Below, in pieces: positions 1 to 11,173 of a DNA stretch of 64,000 nucleotides (the stretch's first letter is position 1; the number at the start of each line of letters is the position of its first letter). The translations under genes and the position numbers were made by a program. The stretch is from Chimonanthus salicifolius (Eukaryota; Streptophyta; Magnoliopsida; Laurales; Calycanthaceae). Where the stretch lies: the NCBI GenBank assembly GCA_013350335.1, contig CM023541.1:66195999-66259998 (forward strand), read 5' to 3'. The notes under the pieces were generated by a model that made no database searches, was not told the DNA's origin, and saw only the letters and a program-made list of their open reading frames with translations.

Positions 1-1856
1 TGGTTTACATGTTTTTCCAACATGAAACCAACATTCTTTTACATGGGGTTCGGCCCTCTATGTTGGCCGAACCCAATGGTTATGTTTGCTGTTTTTAAAC
101 CTCAATCATCATGTAATTAACAGCGTATTAACATCAGGTTTTAACTTTAAAAGAAACCATCCAAAAACCAACATGATATCATGGGATTCGGCCATCCAAG
201 ATGGCCGATCCCCATGGTCCATCTTCTCCAATTTTACTCCACTAATTAGACCACATATCTTCAGCCTTTTCTGATATCCAAAACCCATGTTTTAACCCTC
301 TTTAAGCATGTATTTTAAATCTTAATAAAATATGTAAAAACAGTCCCCAAATGGATGGTTTTAAATTTCAAAAACGATAACCATTAACCAACTCTTTTCA
401 TGGGGTTTGGCCACCCAAAGTGGCCAAACCCAATGGTTCATTTCATTTCTTTTGACACCTTCTTCCATGGTTTAGACTCTTGTCAAATTCGACCATGGTA
501 TGACATGCAAATTCATGTTTTCAATCTTTCCAAAGCATGTATCTTAGACCTCTAAAATCGGTCCTATTCTTGCATGGTTTAATCCTTACAAAACCATCAA
601 CACTAACCATAAAATTTCATGGGGTTCGGCCATCCAAAGTGGCCGAACCCTATGTCCATGCTTTCCATCTAATTGAGCATAAAGGAATCATATTTTAACC
701 CTTTGATAGATTTGACCATCACATGGCCAAATCATGTCTTATTTTACCCATTTTATTAACCATAAATCAATGGGAAAAACTTACCACTTTCCTTTGCCTT
801 TTGCTCTTGACTTTTAATCCTTGTTTCCTTAACTCCTTGCTGTTTTGTGCTTGATCTACTGGTGCAAACACCTCTGCTATTCCAGTTAGGAAAAACGAAT
901 TTGAGAGAGGGAGAGAGAGAGAGATGGAAATTCTTGGATTTCCAATGTGAAAAATGGCCAACCTTGTGTGCTTATTGTTTTTGTAGTTCAGCCCCAAAAA
1001 CCTCTCAATTCCTCATAATTTCTTGCACAAACCAATGGGTATTGGGTGCCATCCAAGGCACCCCTTGGCAGCTACCTATGCAGCCATTCAAATCCCCAAG
1101 CATCTCATCACAATCCCATGTATTCCCATTTAATACATCATGGAAATCACCCCAAACAAGTCCCCAACGTGTGGGACTTGTTTGGGTGGTTAAAGCTGGG
1201 CCAAACTCTTCCAATTCCCACTTGAACTCACTGATTTACAGTCCCATGGGTTTCCATTTTGACTCACCCAACTCAAGGTATTTTTATTCCAACCCAACTC
1301 ATCACATTTAATGCATTTCATTTAATGCACATGAGTTAACTCACCTTTTTATTTTATTCCAACTCACCTCAGTCCCACTCAACTGATTTGACTCGTGTTT
1401 GAGATCCCTTGAGGGTTCACACGGTCAACAATAGTCAACTCGACCCGCTGGGTCCACTTTTAGCTCCTTGACCCGTTTTTGACAACATGACCCATTTATG
1501 GTATTTTGATCATTTCCAATTGGTTTTTACATATGGATCAAGCCTACCCATTTTTCCTCCACTTGATTTCCAATCAAATAGGCTTAACCCCTTTTAATTT
1601 AAAATCACAAAACGGTCAAATAACCCAGCAAGACCCGATGGGCCCCATTTGGGCCCTTTGACCCATTTAGCCATTTTTGACCCAAATGATGAAAATTACC
1701 CAACCAATAAAACTTAACATTCATAATGTGCTCATATGATTTTATTTTGAGCAATGGGCCCCACTATTTCCTTACTTAACATCACAAAATAATTAATTTA
1801 ACAACTCAGGGGCATTTTGGTAATTTTCCACTTCATTGAGAAATTGGGGTATTACA
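1..1856 (-). mobile_element. Element A, 3' LTR (right part; rest lies left of window)
   Basis: This stretch repeats at 7660-9515 with a constant offset of 7659 and one noticed difference (G at 376, C at 8035). It ends in TTACA at 1856, directly next to a polypurine tract, so it is the 3' LTR of a minus-strand Ty3/gypsy element. About 1.7 kb of the LTR is missing off the left edge. It contains four GGTTCGGCC-type inverted repeats (about 41-76, 180-215, 400-435, 620-655), a GA/CT-rich tract at about 903-925 and a donor-like site at 779-784. Short ORFs here are also present in the other LTR and show no protein features; I regard them as chance. Confidence 0.93.
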
Positions 1857-1862
1857 ATATAA

Positions 1863-1872
1863 CCCTCTTTTT
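1863..1872 (-). other. Polypurine tract of element A
   Basis: Read on the minus strand this is AAAAAGAGGG, a few bases before the 3' LTR. J has the same tract at 58681-58690 and K a similar one near 63427. In LTR retrotransposons this purine run primes plus-strand DNA synthesis. Confidence 0.85.
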
Positions 1873-1919
1873 AAAATTTTCGTCCCGAAAATCGAGTGAA
1901 GTAGGGTTCTCAAATTAAA

Positions 1920-3929
1920 TTACACAAACAATTCGGGGTGAGCTGTTCTCATCTCCGATTCAAGTTCCCATGTGGCCTCTTCATCACCATGACGGTCCCA
2001 TACCACTTTTACGAACTGAATCGCTCTGTTTCGCAACACCCTTTGTTCGGTCTCCACTATCCTGACCGGCTTCTCGACGTACGTCACGTCGCTTTGTACT
2101 TCAATATCTTGAACATTTAAAACATGGGACGGATCCGGATTGTATTTCCTTAGCATCGACACGTGGAACACATCGTGTAGAGCTGCTAATTGCGACGAAA
2201 GTGCTAATTGGTAAGCTACATCCCCCATCCTTCTTATGATGGAAAACGGTCCCACATATCTTGGCGACAGTTTTCCTTTCTTACCAAACCTCATATGTCC
2301 CTTTCGTGGTGAGACTTTTAGAAACACCAAGTCTCCCACTTCAAATTCCAGAAACCGTCTCCTTTTATCAGCATAGCTCTTCTGCCGACTCTGTGCAGTC
2401 AACAAGTGTTGACGTATCAACTTAATTTGTGCAGTAGTTTCTGCGACTAGTTCCGGTCCGATCAATGCAGGCTCACCTGCCTCTGTCCAACATACCGGTG
2501 ACCTACACGGTCTACCATATAAAGCCTCATAAGGAGCCATTTGAAGGCTTGCCTGATAGCTGTTATTATAGGAGAACTCCACCAATGGTAAGTGGTCCTC
2601 CCATCCTCCTTTGAAATCTAACATACACGTTCTCAGCATGTCTTCCAAGGTTTGTATTATTCTTTCAGACTGACCATCAGTCTGTGGATGGAATGCGGTG
2701 CTAGTCAATAGCTCAGTCCCCATGGCTGTCTGCATGCTTTGCCATACTCTGCCAGTAAAACGGCCATCTCTGTCCGATACTATCGTTCGGGGAATACCAT
2801 GTAGTCGAATGATTTCTTTAATATAACGCCGACCCAACGTCTCAGACGAATCCGTCATCTTGATAGGAATGAAATGTGCAGACTTGGTCAGCCGGTCGAC
2901 TACGACCCAAATGGCGTCATTACCCTTTGAAGACCTCTGCAACCCGGATACAAAGTCCATGGAAATATGTTCCCATTTCCATTCTGGCACGGCTAAGGGT
3001 TTGAGCAACCCTGGTGGCTTTTCGTGTTCAGTCTTAACTTGTTGACAAGTTAGACAGTGTGCCACGAATTCTGCCACATCCCTTTTTAGTCCATGCCACC
3101 AATAATGCCTCTTTAGATCGTGATACATTTTGGTGCTACCCGGATGAATAGAGAACTTGGATTGATGTGCCTCAATCATTAGCTCTTTCCTGCAACTCTT
3201 TGGCACATAAGTTCTTCCCCGGAATACAAGACCCTGTCCTGGTCGTAGTTCCCATTCCGGTACAACGGTGCCAGTAGACATCCTGACCCAAATGTCCTCC
3301 ACTTCCGGGTCTGCTCTTTGTTCTTGTTCAATCTTGGTGACTATATTGGACCGTATGATTAAATTGTGCAAAACTCCATGGTTTGTAATGTATAGATTGA
3401 ACTCTCGAATGGTATTCAACATCTCCCACTCGGTTCTGATCAGACATGCCATGGATGCATGTGATATGCGGATAAGAGCATCAGCCACCTTGTTTGCCTT
3501 GCCTGGATGGTATCGAAGTTCGAACTCATAATCCGCCAGATACTCCATCCATCTGCGCTGCCTTAGATTAAGCTCCTTCTGATCAAATAAATATTTCAAA
3601 CTCTTATGATCAGAATACACTTCAAACTTCTCGCCATAAAGATAATGTCTCCAGCTTTTGAGAGCGAAGACCACTGCGGCTAGTTCAAGATCATGCGTAG
3701 GATAGAGGCGTTCATGTATTTTTAGTTGTCTTGAACCATAAGCCACCACACGATGATTTTGACTGAGGACACACCCCAGTCCTTCTTCCGAAGCGTCGCA
3801 TTCTACTTCATAACCCTTGCCCTTTTCCGGCAAAATCAAAATAGGAGCGGTTGTAAGTCTGTCTTTTAGCTCTTCAAATCTTTGATTGCACAGATCTGAC
3901 CACTCATACTTGACTCCTTTCTGAGTGAG
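1920..3929 (-). CDS. pol: Element A pol, second part: RNase H, integrase, chromodomain-like tail
   Basis: Continues the frame of 3930-5477 after one in-frame TGA; the first ATG of this part is at 3839 and opens a 639-residue frame. Counting from it, RNase H acidic residues are D15 (ECDAS), E52, D77 and D120 (VADAL). Integrase follows with a zinc-binding H...H...CLTC region (about 230-265) and a D295-D356-E392 triad with exactly 35 residues between the last two. A GPY-type module (RYVGPF, about 527-532) comes next and a chromodomain-like end occupies about 588-639. Chromodomains are thought to steer chromovirus integration to particular chromatin. No other break is visible, so this half looks intact. 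How it would be translated past the TGA is unknown; read-through or a helper element are possible. Confidence 0.92.
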   Translation of the reverse strand, partial: LTQKGVKYEWSDLCNQRFEELKDRLTTAPILILPEKGKGYEVECDASEEGLGCVLSQNHRVVAYGSRQLKIHERLYPTHDLELAAVVFALKSWRHYLYGEKFEVYSDHKSLKYLFDQKELNLRQRRWMEYLADYEFELRYHPGKANKVADALIRISHASMACLIRTEWEMLNTIREFNLYITNHGVLHNLIIRSNIVTKIEQEQRADPEVEDIWVRMSTGTVVPEWELRPGQGLVFRGRTYVPKSCRKELMIEAHQSKFSIHPGSTKMYHDLKRHYWWHGLKRDVAEFVAHCLTCQQVKTEHEKPPGLLKPLAVPEWKWEHISMDFVSGLQRSSKGNDAIWVVVDRLTKSAHFIPIKMTDSSETLGRRYIKEIIRLHGIPRTIVSDRDGRFTGRVWQSMQTAMGTELLTSTAFHPQTDGQSERIIQTLEDMLRTCMLDFKGGWEDHLPLVEFSYNNSYQASLQMAPYEALYGRPCRSPVCWTEAGEPALIGPELVAETTAQIKLIRQHLLTAQSRQKSYADKRRRFLEFEVGDLVFLKVSPRKGHMRFGKKGKLSPRYVGPFSIIRRMGDVAYQLALSSQLAALHDVFHVSMLRKYNPDPSHVLNVQDIEVQSDVTYVEKPVRIVETEQRVLRNRAIQFVKVVWDRHGDEEATWELESEMRTAHPELFV

Positions 3930-5477
3930 TCAAGTCAATGGAGACGCTATCTTGGAAAAGTCCATGATAAATTTTCGATAATAACCCGCCAGCCCTAAGA
4001 AACTGCGGATCTCGGTTACGTTTTTTGGCGCTTTCCAGTCTTTCACGGCCGTCACCTTAGCCGGATCTACGGCTATTCCTTCCTCGGATATAACATGTCC
4101 TAAGAAATTCACTTGAGATAGCCAAAATTCACACTTACTGGCCTTGGCATACAGTTTATTCTGCCTCAAAATATTCAAAACTATACGTAGATGCTCTGCG
4201 TGTTCCTCCTGACTCTTAGAATAGATCAGGATATCATCAATGAATACAATTACAAATTGATCTAAATAGGGACGGAAGATTCTATTCATCAAATCCATGA
4301 ACACTGCCGGCGCATTCGTGAGTCCAAATGGCATGACCACGAACTCAAACAGTCCATACCGCGTCCGAAAAGCTGTCTTTTCTATATCTTCCTCCCTAAC
4401 TCGAATTTGATGATAACCAGACATCAAATCGATCTTTGAAAAATGGCTTGAACCCCTCAATTGATCGAATAAATCATCGATCCTGGGTAGAGGGTACTTG
4501 TTCCGGACTGTTAGCTGATTCAGCTTTCGGTAGTCCACGCACATCCGAAGTGAGCCATCCTTCTTCTTCACAAATAACACTGGTGCTCCCCACGATGATG
4601 TACTGTTCCGGATGCAACCCAGCCTAAGCAGTTCATCAATCTGCTTCTTTAGTTCTGACATCTCTGCTGGTGCCATCCGATAGTGTGGTAACGACACTGG
4701 TGTTGTGCCAGGGTACAGTCTGATCTCGAAGTTAATCTCCCTCATAGGTGGTAAACCAGGGAGTTCCTTTGGGAACACATCCCCAAATTCTTGTACAATT
4801 TCCGGAAGTTCAGTAACTGGAGCTTTGTTTATGGTGATATTATTCAATACCACGTGGTTTAATCCTTCCTGTAATCCACTTTGTTTATCTGCACGAACTA
4901 TATATTGCTTGCCCTCGGGTGACTTAAATGTCACTCTTCGACCATAACAGTCAATGTTGGCATGAAACTTTGCCAACCAATCCATTCCGAATATAATATC
5001 ATATTCCGACATGTCCAGCACTAAATAATTGAACTCAAATCTGAGTCCAGCTAATTCGGTGTTAACCGCAGTACAAATAAGTCCCAATGCCGAATCTCCG
5101 ACAGGGGATACAATAGTAAGTTCTGTGGCTAATCTTTGCACTAATGTACCAGTAGCAGTAATAAACGATGCAGCTATAAAGGAGTGTGACGCTCCGGAAT
5201 CAAATAGTGCATATGCATATGAGCTACTCACTACCGCCATACCTTGTATCACAGGATGATCCTCCTCCTCTTCCTCAGGAGGTTCCACCATTTCAGGAAT
5301 GTCATCCATCAGATCCTCTGGAAGAGGCGCTAAGTCCACATCAGCTTCTTCAGGAGGTCCCTCCTGAAGGTCCACATTAACTTCCATACTGATACTGTCG
5401 GAAGTTGACACCAAATCTACCGGACAACTTGGTGTCCCTTTATCCCATAACTCAGTGTATTCTTCGTTGCTTGACAT
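3930..5477 (-). CDS. pol: Element A protease and reverse transcriptase, no Gag
   Basis: A 515-residue frame. Residues 1 to about 75 are an acidic leader not seen in the other copies here. The retroviral aspartic protease motif LFDSGAS follows (D93-S94-G95). The RT contains [10 protein letters not shown] (first catalytic Asp D350), [10 protein letters not shown] and FIDD (D414, D415). The frame ends at TGA 3930-3932, where B and J have CGA. Related elements carry a Gag of some 300 residues with a zinc knuckle before protease; here there is no capsid-like segment and no CX2CX4HX4C. The ATG at 5477 is the first in frame and follows the untranslated leader. Near-identical flanking LTRs show that A moved recently, so Gag was probably supplied in trans. 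Confidence 0.9.
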   Translation of the reverse strand: MSSNEEYTELWDKGTPSCPVDLVSTSDSISMEVNVDLQEGPPEEADVDLAPLPEDLMDDIPEMVEPPEEEEEDHPVIQGMAVVSSSYAYALFDSGASHSFIAASFITATGTLVQRLATELTIVSPVGDSALGLICTAVNTELAGLRFEFNYLVLDMSEYDIIFGMDWLAKFHANIDCYGRRVTFKSPEGKQYIVRADKQSGLQEGLNHVVLNNITINKAPVTELPEIVQEFGDVFPKELPGLPPMREINFEIRLYPGTTPVSLPHYRMAPAEMSELKKQIDELLRLGCIRNSTSSWGAPVLFVKKKDGSLRMCVDYRKLNQLTVRNKYPLPRIDDLFDQLRGSSHFSKIDLMSGYHQIRVREEDIEKTAFRTRYGLFEFVVMPFGLTNAPAVFMDLMNRIFRPYLDQFVIVFIDDILIYSKSQEEHAEHLRIVLNILRQNKLYAKASKCEFWLSQVNFLGHVISEEGIAVDPAKVTAVKDWKAPKNVTEIRSFLGLAGYYRKFIMDFSKIASPLT

Positions 5478-5910
5478 ATCTGTGCCACATCATTTCAAAC
5501 ACAAACATATTCATCAATAATTCTAAATAAACCACTCTTGGTTTCCAGGGAATTTTGATCATGCAAAATATCATGTACTTTGTTTAGGAAGATTACCAAA
5601 TCAACATTCTTTGTTTTCTTTTTATTTCTGGGGAAATCTCTAATTTCCTAATGTTTGTTTCTCAGTGTGGGGATTTCAGGGGAGTTCATCCTACCTTGCT
5701 ACGTATGATTTGTCCAATTATGATGATTGTACTTTACTTTGCTATCATTCATTGTCGTTCTCAGATTGATTGTTCAGTCCGAGTCACTCGAAGTAAATTA
5801 ATCCGGCCCCCAGGCAGCGGACTCCGAAGAGTCGGTCAGTTGGGATTCTTATCCGTCAGTGAGACATGAAACCGTCTTAATCTTACTTCGATGATTCAAC
5901 TTCCCGTTTC
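5478..5910 (-). other. Untranslated leader of element A
   Basis: Between PBS and pol. The PBS-proximal half (about 5755-5910) matches the leaders of B, C, H and I, including the segments read on plus as CCGACTCTTCGGAGTCCG-like and CACTGACAGATAAGAATCCC-like. The rest contains GGGGAAA runs typical of these leaders. The gag gene expected between leader and protease is absent. I see no coding potential. Confidence 0.75.
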
Positions 5911-5923
5911 GCTCTGATACCAA
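5911..5923 (-). other. Primer-binding site of element A (initiator tRNA-Met type)
   Basis: Minus-strand TTGGTATCAGAGC, one base inside the LTR end at 5925. It is complementary to the 3' end of plant initiator tRNA-Met, the usual primer of chromoviruses and many other plant LTR elements. Confidence 0.9.
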
Positions 5924-7327
5924 CTGTAACGCCCCGCCCTTTCCGAGAGTTTCAGAGTCTAATTTTTTTTTTTTTTATATAAACAACGGAAGAGAGCGGG
6001 CGGCGTCACGACGCGAGTTAAGTTCAGACTACCCAAGTCTGAACCTTAACTGGCCACCCATGTGTACATGGAATAGACCATGATAGTGATTCACACATGG
6101 AACTAACATCAACATGCGGAATAAAAAGACGAGATAGCAAGTAATATTCTTAAATATTAAATAACATAAATCAACCATCCACAAGTTATGATCCTAAACA
6201 AACCATAGCAAATAACGAATTATTACATGTCCAACAATAGTATTCAAATGACAGTAATAAAACGTAATCCAAATCCATTATTTAAGCACTTAGGCTCAGC
6301 TCCCCTCTTGGTCAATGACCTTCCCTTTCCCCTTGCTTGTACCTGCAATCTCCTCTGAGGATAGAATTAGGGCGTTAGATCAACGCGCCCAGTAGGTTCC
6401 CGAATCAGGGCTACCACATGTTAGCATATAAAACATGCATATACATATCATATTACATGATCATCAAAACAGGTAAAACAATGCTATGAAATATGCACAT
6501 GCAATGAGCATCCCCCATCATGTACTTTCATAGCCATCACTTGACGTGCCTCGCACCGACAAGGTAAATTACAACACACCTTCATCTCTTCTATAAGCGA
6601 TGTACATGTAATGAGCAACCCCCATCATGTACCATCGTATCCATCACTGTAGAACTTCATTCATTATCCCATGACTATGCATGAGATGCCAATGCCTGTA
6701 TGCCATTTGTTAATGCATAATATATCATTTGAAACACATATGTTAAAACAAGAGTATCATAAGAAATATTGGTTAAAAACTGTGGTTACAAGTAGGTAGG
6801 AAACCTACTGAAGAATCCCTTCAGTAACTGATCTTTCTTTCGCGTCACCCGGTCACGACTCGCACGTCGTTCGACTTCCGGTACCTTATCCGTATACCAA
6901 ACAGCAAGACATAACATCATTTACTTATTCAATCACATCTACGACCCATCCGCATCATGTGGGGTTCGTCCATGCCCTTGGCCGAACATCACCCACTTAG
7001 GATTTAACTTCCTACTTCATTTAATCAACTCTTAAGCACTTAACCCTTTTAAAAATGACATGATTCAGCCCTATGTTGGCCAACCAATAATCAGCAAATT
7101 AAACTTCCATAACTCACATCAAACACCATATTTTATATGGTTTAAAACTCACCAACTTCATCAAAACTAACATGGGGTTCACTTGATCTGGTTGATCCCT
7201 CTACTTCTCATGATTATACATGATTTAATCATGTTAACACAACCATGAATTACACATGGTTCAGCCACATAACCAGCCACCGAAACAGCAATTTAACTTC
7301 ACCAAAACACATCACTTACTTACATGG

Positions 7328-8313
7328 GGTTCGGCCATCCAAGGTGGCCGAACTCAATGTCCATATCTTGGTCTTTTAACCATGCTTTAGGCATTATTTA
7401 AATATGCAATATCAGTATTATATTGCTGCCTTTAAACCTCTTAGAAACCATCTAATTAAATTCATTCACAACAGTCCATAAAGTCCATAGTTTCCATGTT
7501 TCAAACACCTTAAAACCAACCATCATTTGCATGGGGTTCGGCCCTCCATGGTGGCCGAACCCAATGCTATGTTTGCTGTTTTTGAACCTCATATAAACAT
7601 GCATAAACAGTATATTAATATCAAGTTTTAATCATCCAAAACAGTCCATAAAAAGTCTATGGTTTACATGTTTTTCCAACATGAAACCAACATTCTTTTA
7701 CATGGGGTTCGGCCCTCTATGTTGGCCGAACCCAATGGTTATGTTTGCTGTTTTTAAACCTCAATCATCATGTAATTAACAGCGTATTAACATCAGGTTT
7801 TAACTTTAAAAGAAACCATCCAAAAACCAACATGATATCATGGGATTCGGCCATCCAAGATGGCCGATCCCCATGGTCCATCTTCTCCAATTTTACTCCA
7901 CTAATTAGACCACATATCTTCAGCCTTTTCTGATATCCAAAACCCATGTTTTAACCCTCTTTAAGCATGTATTTTAAATCTTAATAAAATATGTAAAAAC
8001 AGTCCCCAAATGGATGGTTTTAAATTTCAAAAACCATAACCATTAACCAACTCTTTTCATGGGGTTTGGCCACCCAAAGTGGCCAAACCCAATGGTTCAT
8101 TTCATTTCTTTTGACACCTTCTTCCATGGTTTAGACTCTTGTCAAATTCGACCATGGTATGACATGCAAATTCATGTTTTCAATCTTTCCAAAGCATGTA
8201 TCTTAGACCTCTAAAATCGGTCCTATTCTTGCATGGTTTAATCCTTACAAAACCATCAACACTAACCATAAAATTTCATGGGGTTCGGCCATCCAAAGTG
8301 GCCGAACCCTATG
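7328..8313. repeat. GGTTCGGCC hairpin array in LTR A
   Basis: Six inverted repeats near 7328, 7530, 7700, 7839, 8058 and 8277, each with arms related to ATGGGGTTCGGCC and GGCCGAACCC around a loop of about 6-10 bases. At 8058 both arms changed together (GGTTTGGCC with GGCCAAACC), so pairing is kept. The spacing is about 140-220 bp. Confidence 0.9.
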
Positions 8314-8437
8314 TCCATGCTTTCCATCTAATTGAGCATAAAGGAATCATATTTTAACCCTTTGATAGATTTGACCATCACATGGCCAAATCATGTCTTA
8401 TTTTACCCATTTTATTAACCATAAATCAATGGGAAAA

Positions 8438-8443
8438 ACTTAC
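8438..8443 (-). promoter_or_regulatory. Donor-like GTAAGT in LTR A
   Basis: Minus-strand AAAGTGGTAAGTTTTT. It lies downstream of the GA/CT-rich tract and upstream of the hairpin array in element orientation, the same relative place as in B, H, I and K. The copy in the 3' LTR is at 779-784. Use as a splice site is inferred, not shown. Confidence 0.4.
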
Positions 8444-9515
8444 CACTTTCCTTTGCCTTTTGCTCTTGACTTTTAATCCTTGTTTCCTTAACTCCTTGCT
8501 GTTTTGTGCTTGATCTACTGGTGCAAACACCTCTGCTATTCCAGTTAGGAAAAACGAATTTGAGAGAGGGAGAGAGAGAGAGATGGAAATTCTTGGATTT
8601 CCAATGTGAAAAATGGCCAACCTTGTGTGCTTATTGTTTTTGTAGTTCAGCCCCAAAAACCTCTCAATTCCTCATAATTTCTTGCACAAACCAATGGGTA
8701 TTGGGTGCCATCCAAGGCACCCCTTGGCAGCTACCTATGCAGCCATTCAAATCCCCAAGCATCTCATCACAATCCCATGTATTCCCATTTAATACATCAT
8801 GGAAATCACCCCAAACAAGTCCCCAACGTGTGGGACTTGTTTGGGTGGTTAAAGCTGGGCCAAACTCTTCCAATTCCCACTTGAACTCACTGATTTACAG
8901 TCCCATGGGTTTCCATTTTGACTCACCCAACTCAAGGTATTTTTATTCCAACCCAACTCATCACATTTAATGCATTTCATTTAATGCACATGAGTTAACT
9001 CACCTTTTTATTTTATTCCAACTCACCTCAGTCCCACTCAACTGATTTGACTCGTGTTTGAGATCCCTTGAGGGTTCACACGGTCAACAATAGTCAACTC
9101 GACCCGCTGGGTCCACTTTTAGCTCCTTGACCCGTTTTTGACAACATGACCCATTTATGGTATTTTGATCATTTCCAATTGGTTTTTACATATGGATCAA
9201 GCCTACCCATTTTTCCTCCACTTGATTTCCAATCAAATAGGCTTAACCCCTTTTAATTTAAAATCACAAAACGGTCAAATAACCCAGCAAGACCCGATGG
9301 GCCCCATTTGGGCCCTTTGACCCATTTAGCCATTTTTGACCCAAATGATGAAAATTACCCAACCAATAAAACTTAACATTCATAATGTGCTCATATGATT
9401 TTATTTTGAGCAATGGGCCCCACTATTTCCTTACTTAACATCACAAAATAATTAATTTAACAACTCAGGGGCATTTTGGTAATTTTCCACTTCATTGAGA
9501 AATTGGGGTATTACA

Positions 9516-10325
9516 CAACCAAATCCGGTCCAATTAACACAGGTTCACCGGCCTCTGTCCAACACACGGGCGATCTACACGGCCTACCATACAAGGCCTC
9601 AAATGGAGTCATCTGGAGGCTTGCCTAGTAACTGTTATTGTAAGAGAACTCCACTAGTGGCAAATGATCCTCCCATCCGCCTTGAAGTCTAGCATGCATG
9701 CTCTCAGCATATCCTCTAGTGTCTGTATCATCCTCTCTGACTGTCCATCAGTCTGTGGATGAAATGCTGTGCTAGTCAATACGTCAGTCCCCATAGCCGA
9801 CTACATGCCCTGCCATACGCTGCCGGTGAATCAGCCATCCCTGTCAGACACAATAGACCAAGGAATACCATGTAACCTGATGATCTCCCGGATGTACCGT
9901 CGACCCAAAGTCTCTGATGAATCTGTCATCTTGATGGGAAGGAAATGTACAGACTTGGTCAACCGGTCCACTACGACCCATATCGCATCGTCGCCCTTTG
10001 ATGACCTTGGCAACCCTGTTACAAAGTCCATGGATATGTGGTCCCATTTCCATTCTGGTACCGGTAAGGGTGCGAGTATACCCGGTGGTTTCCGATGTTC
10101 TGCCTTAACCTGTTGACAAGTTAGGCAACAAGCAACAAATGCTGCTACAACCTTCTTAAGCCCATGCCACCAATAGTGCCTCTTAAGATCATGATACATC
10201 TTGGTGCTGCCCGGGTGGATAGAGAGTTTGGTTTTGTGTGCTTCAATAAGCAACTCTCTTCTGCAATTCTTAGGCAGATATGTCCTGCCTCGGAACATAA
10301 GACCCGTCCTGGTCGTAACTCCCAC
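9516..10325 (-). pseudogene. Element B integrase remnant, split by element A
   Basis: Frame 9831-10325 carries [37 protein letters not shown] and IVSDRDG, matching the zinc-binding region and the first two catalytic Asp of a Ty3/gypsy integrase. It ends at a TGA where A reads CGN-Arg. Sequence homologous to A's integrase goes on to 9516, where element A begins. The integrase C terminus and 3' LTR of B should lie left of the window, beyond element A. Confidence 0.88.
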
Positions 10326-11173
10326 TCCGGTACAACTTCACCGGTAGACATCTTAGCCCAAATCTCCCCCACCTCTGGATCTGTCTGTTGCTCCCGTTCA
10401 ATCTCGAAGACCATGTTAGATCGTATGATCAGATTATACATGGTCCCATGGTTATTGAGGTCGAGTTTAAATTCTCTAATGGTATTCAATACCTCCCATT
10501 CTGTCCTGATCAAGCTGGCTACTGTCGCATGTGACATGCGGCTGAGGGCATCCGCCACTTTGTTCGCCTTGCCAGGATGATACTGAAGTGCGAATTGATA
10601 ATCCGCCAGATATTCCATCCACCTGCGCTGTCTCATGTTGAGTTCCTTCTGATCAAATAAGTACTTCAGGCTCTTGTGATCCGAGAACACCTCAAACTTT
10701 TCACCATAAAGGTAGTGTCTCCAGCTTTTGAGAGCGAAGACCACCGCTGCTAGTTCTAGATCATGTGTGGGATAATGGCGTTCATGAATTTTCAACTGTC
10801 ATGATCCGTACGCCACCGCACGATTACCTTGACTGAGTGTACACCCCAGTCCCTCACCGGAGGCATCACAATACACCTCATAATTTCTGCGTTTTTCCTG
10901 CAAGATTAGAATAGGAGCAGTTGTAAGCCTCTCCTTTAGCTCCTCAAACCTCTGGTTGCACAGATCTGACCACTCAAATTTGACTCCTTTCTGAGTGAGT
11001 CGGGTAAGTGGAGCTGCAATTTTAGAGAAGTCCATGATGAATTTCCGGTAGTAACCGGCCAATCCCAGAAAACTGGGGATCTTGGTCACATTCGTCGGCG
11101 CTTTCCACTCCTTCACTGCCGCCACTTTAGCCGGGTCCACGGCTATACCTTCCTCTGATATAATGTGCCCCAA
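10326..11173 (-). pseudogene. Element B RT thumb and RNase H remnant
   Basis: Two pieces. One runs 11173 to 10799 with [27 protein letters not shown] and [11 protein letters not shown] (first RNase H Asp). A stop at about 10796-10798 interrupts the segment [10 protein letters not shown]. The second runs from 10795 with [29 protein letters not shown] and [11 protein letters not shown] (the other RNase H acidic residues), then shifts frame near 10325 into the integrase. The domain content is complete but translation would be broken. Confidence 0.88.

Larger units (their letters stand above)
5925..9515 (-). mobile_element. Element A, 5' LTR (3591 bp)
   Basis: Bounded by TGTAAC at 5925 and TTACA at 9515 in plus coordinates, beside the PBS on its left. 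Its last 1856 bp are the same as window positions 1-1856. The right flank is integrase sequence of element B, so A was inserted into B; the 5-bp target copy on this side should be CAACC (9516-9520). It holds at least six hairpin repeats (7328-8313), a palindromic segment AGTAGGTAGGAAACCTACT (19 bases at about 6791-6809), a GA/CT-rich tract at 8562-8584 and GTAAGT on the minus strand at 8438-8443. Confidence 0.94.

Noticed and set aside
847..1311. 154-residue ORF in LTR A, repeated at 8506-8970
   Set aside because: It is open in both LTR copies only because the copies are nearly the same. No domain, and it lies on the strand opposite to the element.
5029..5259. Plus-strand ORFs across the A pol region (4436-5380)
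   Set aside because: Shadows of the minus-strand protease/RT frame.
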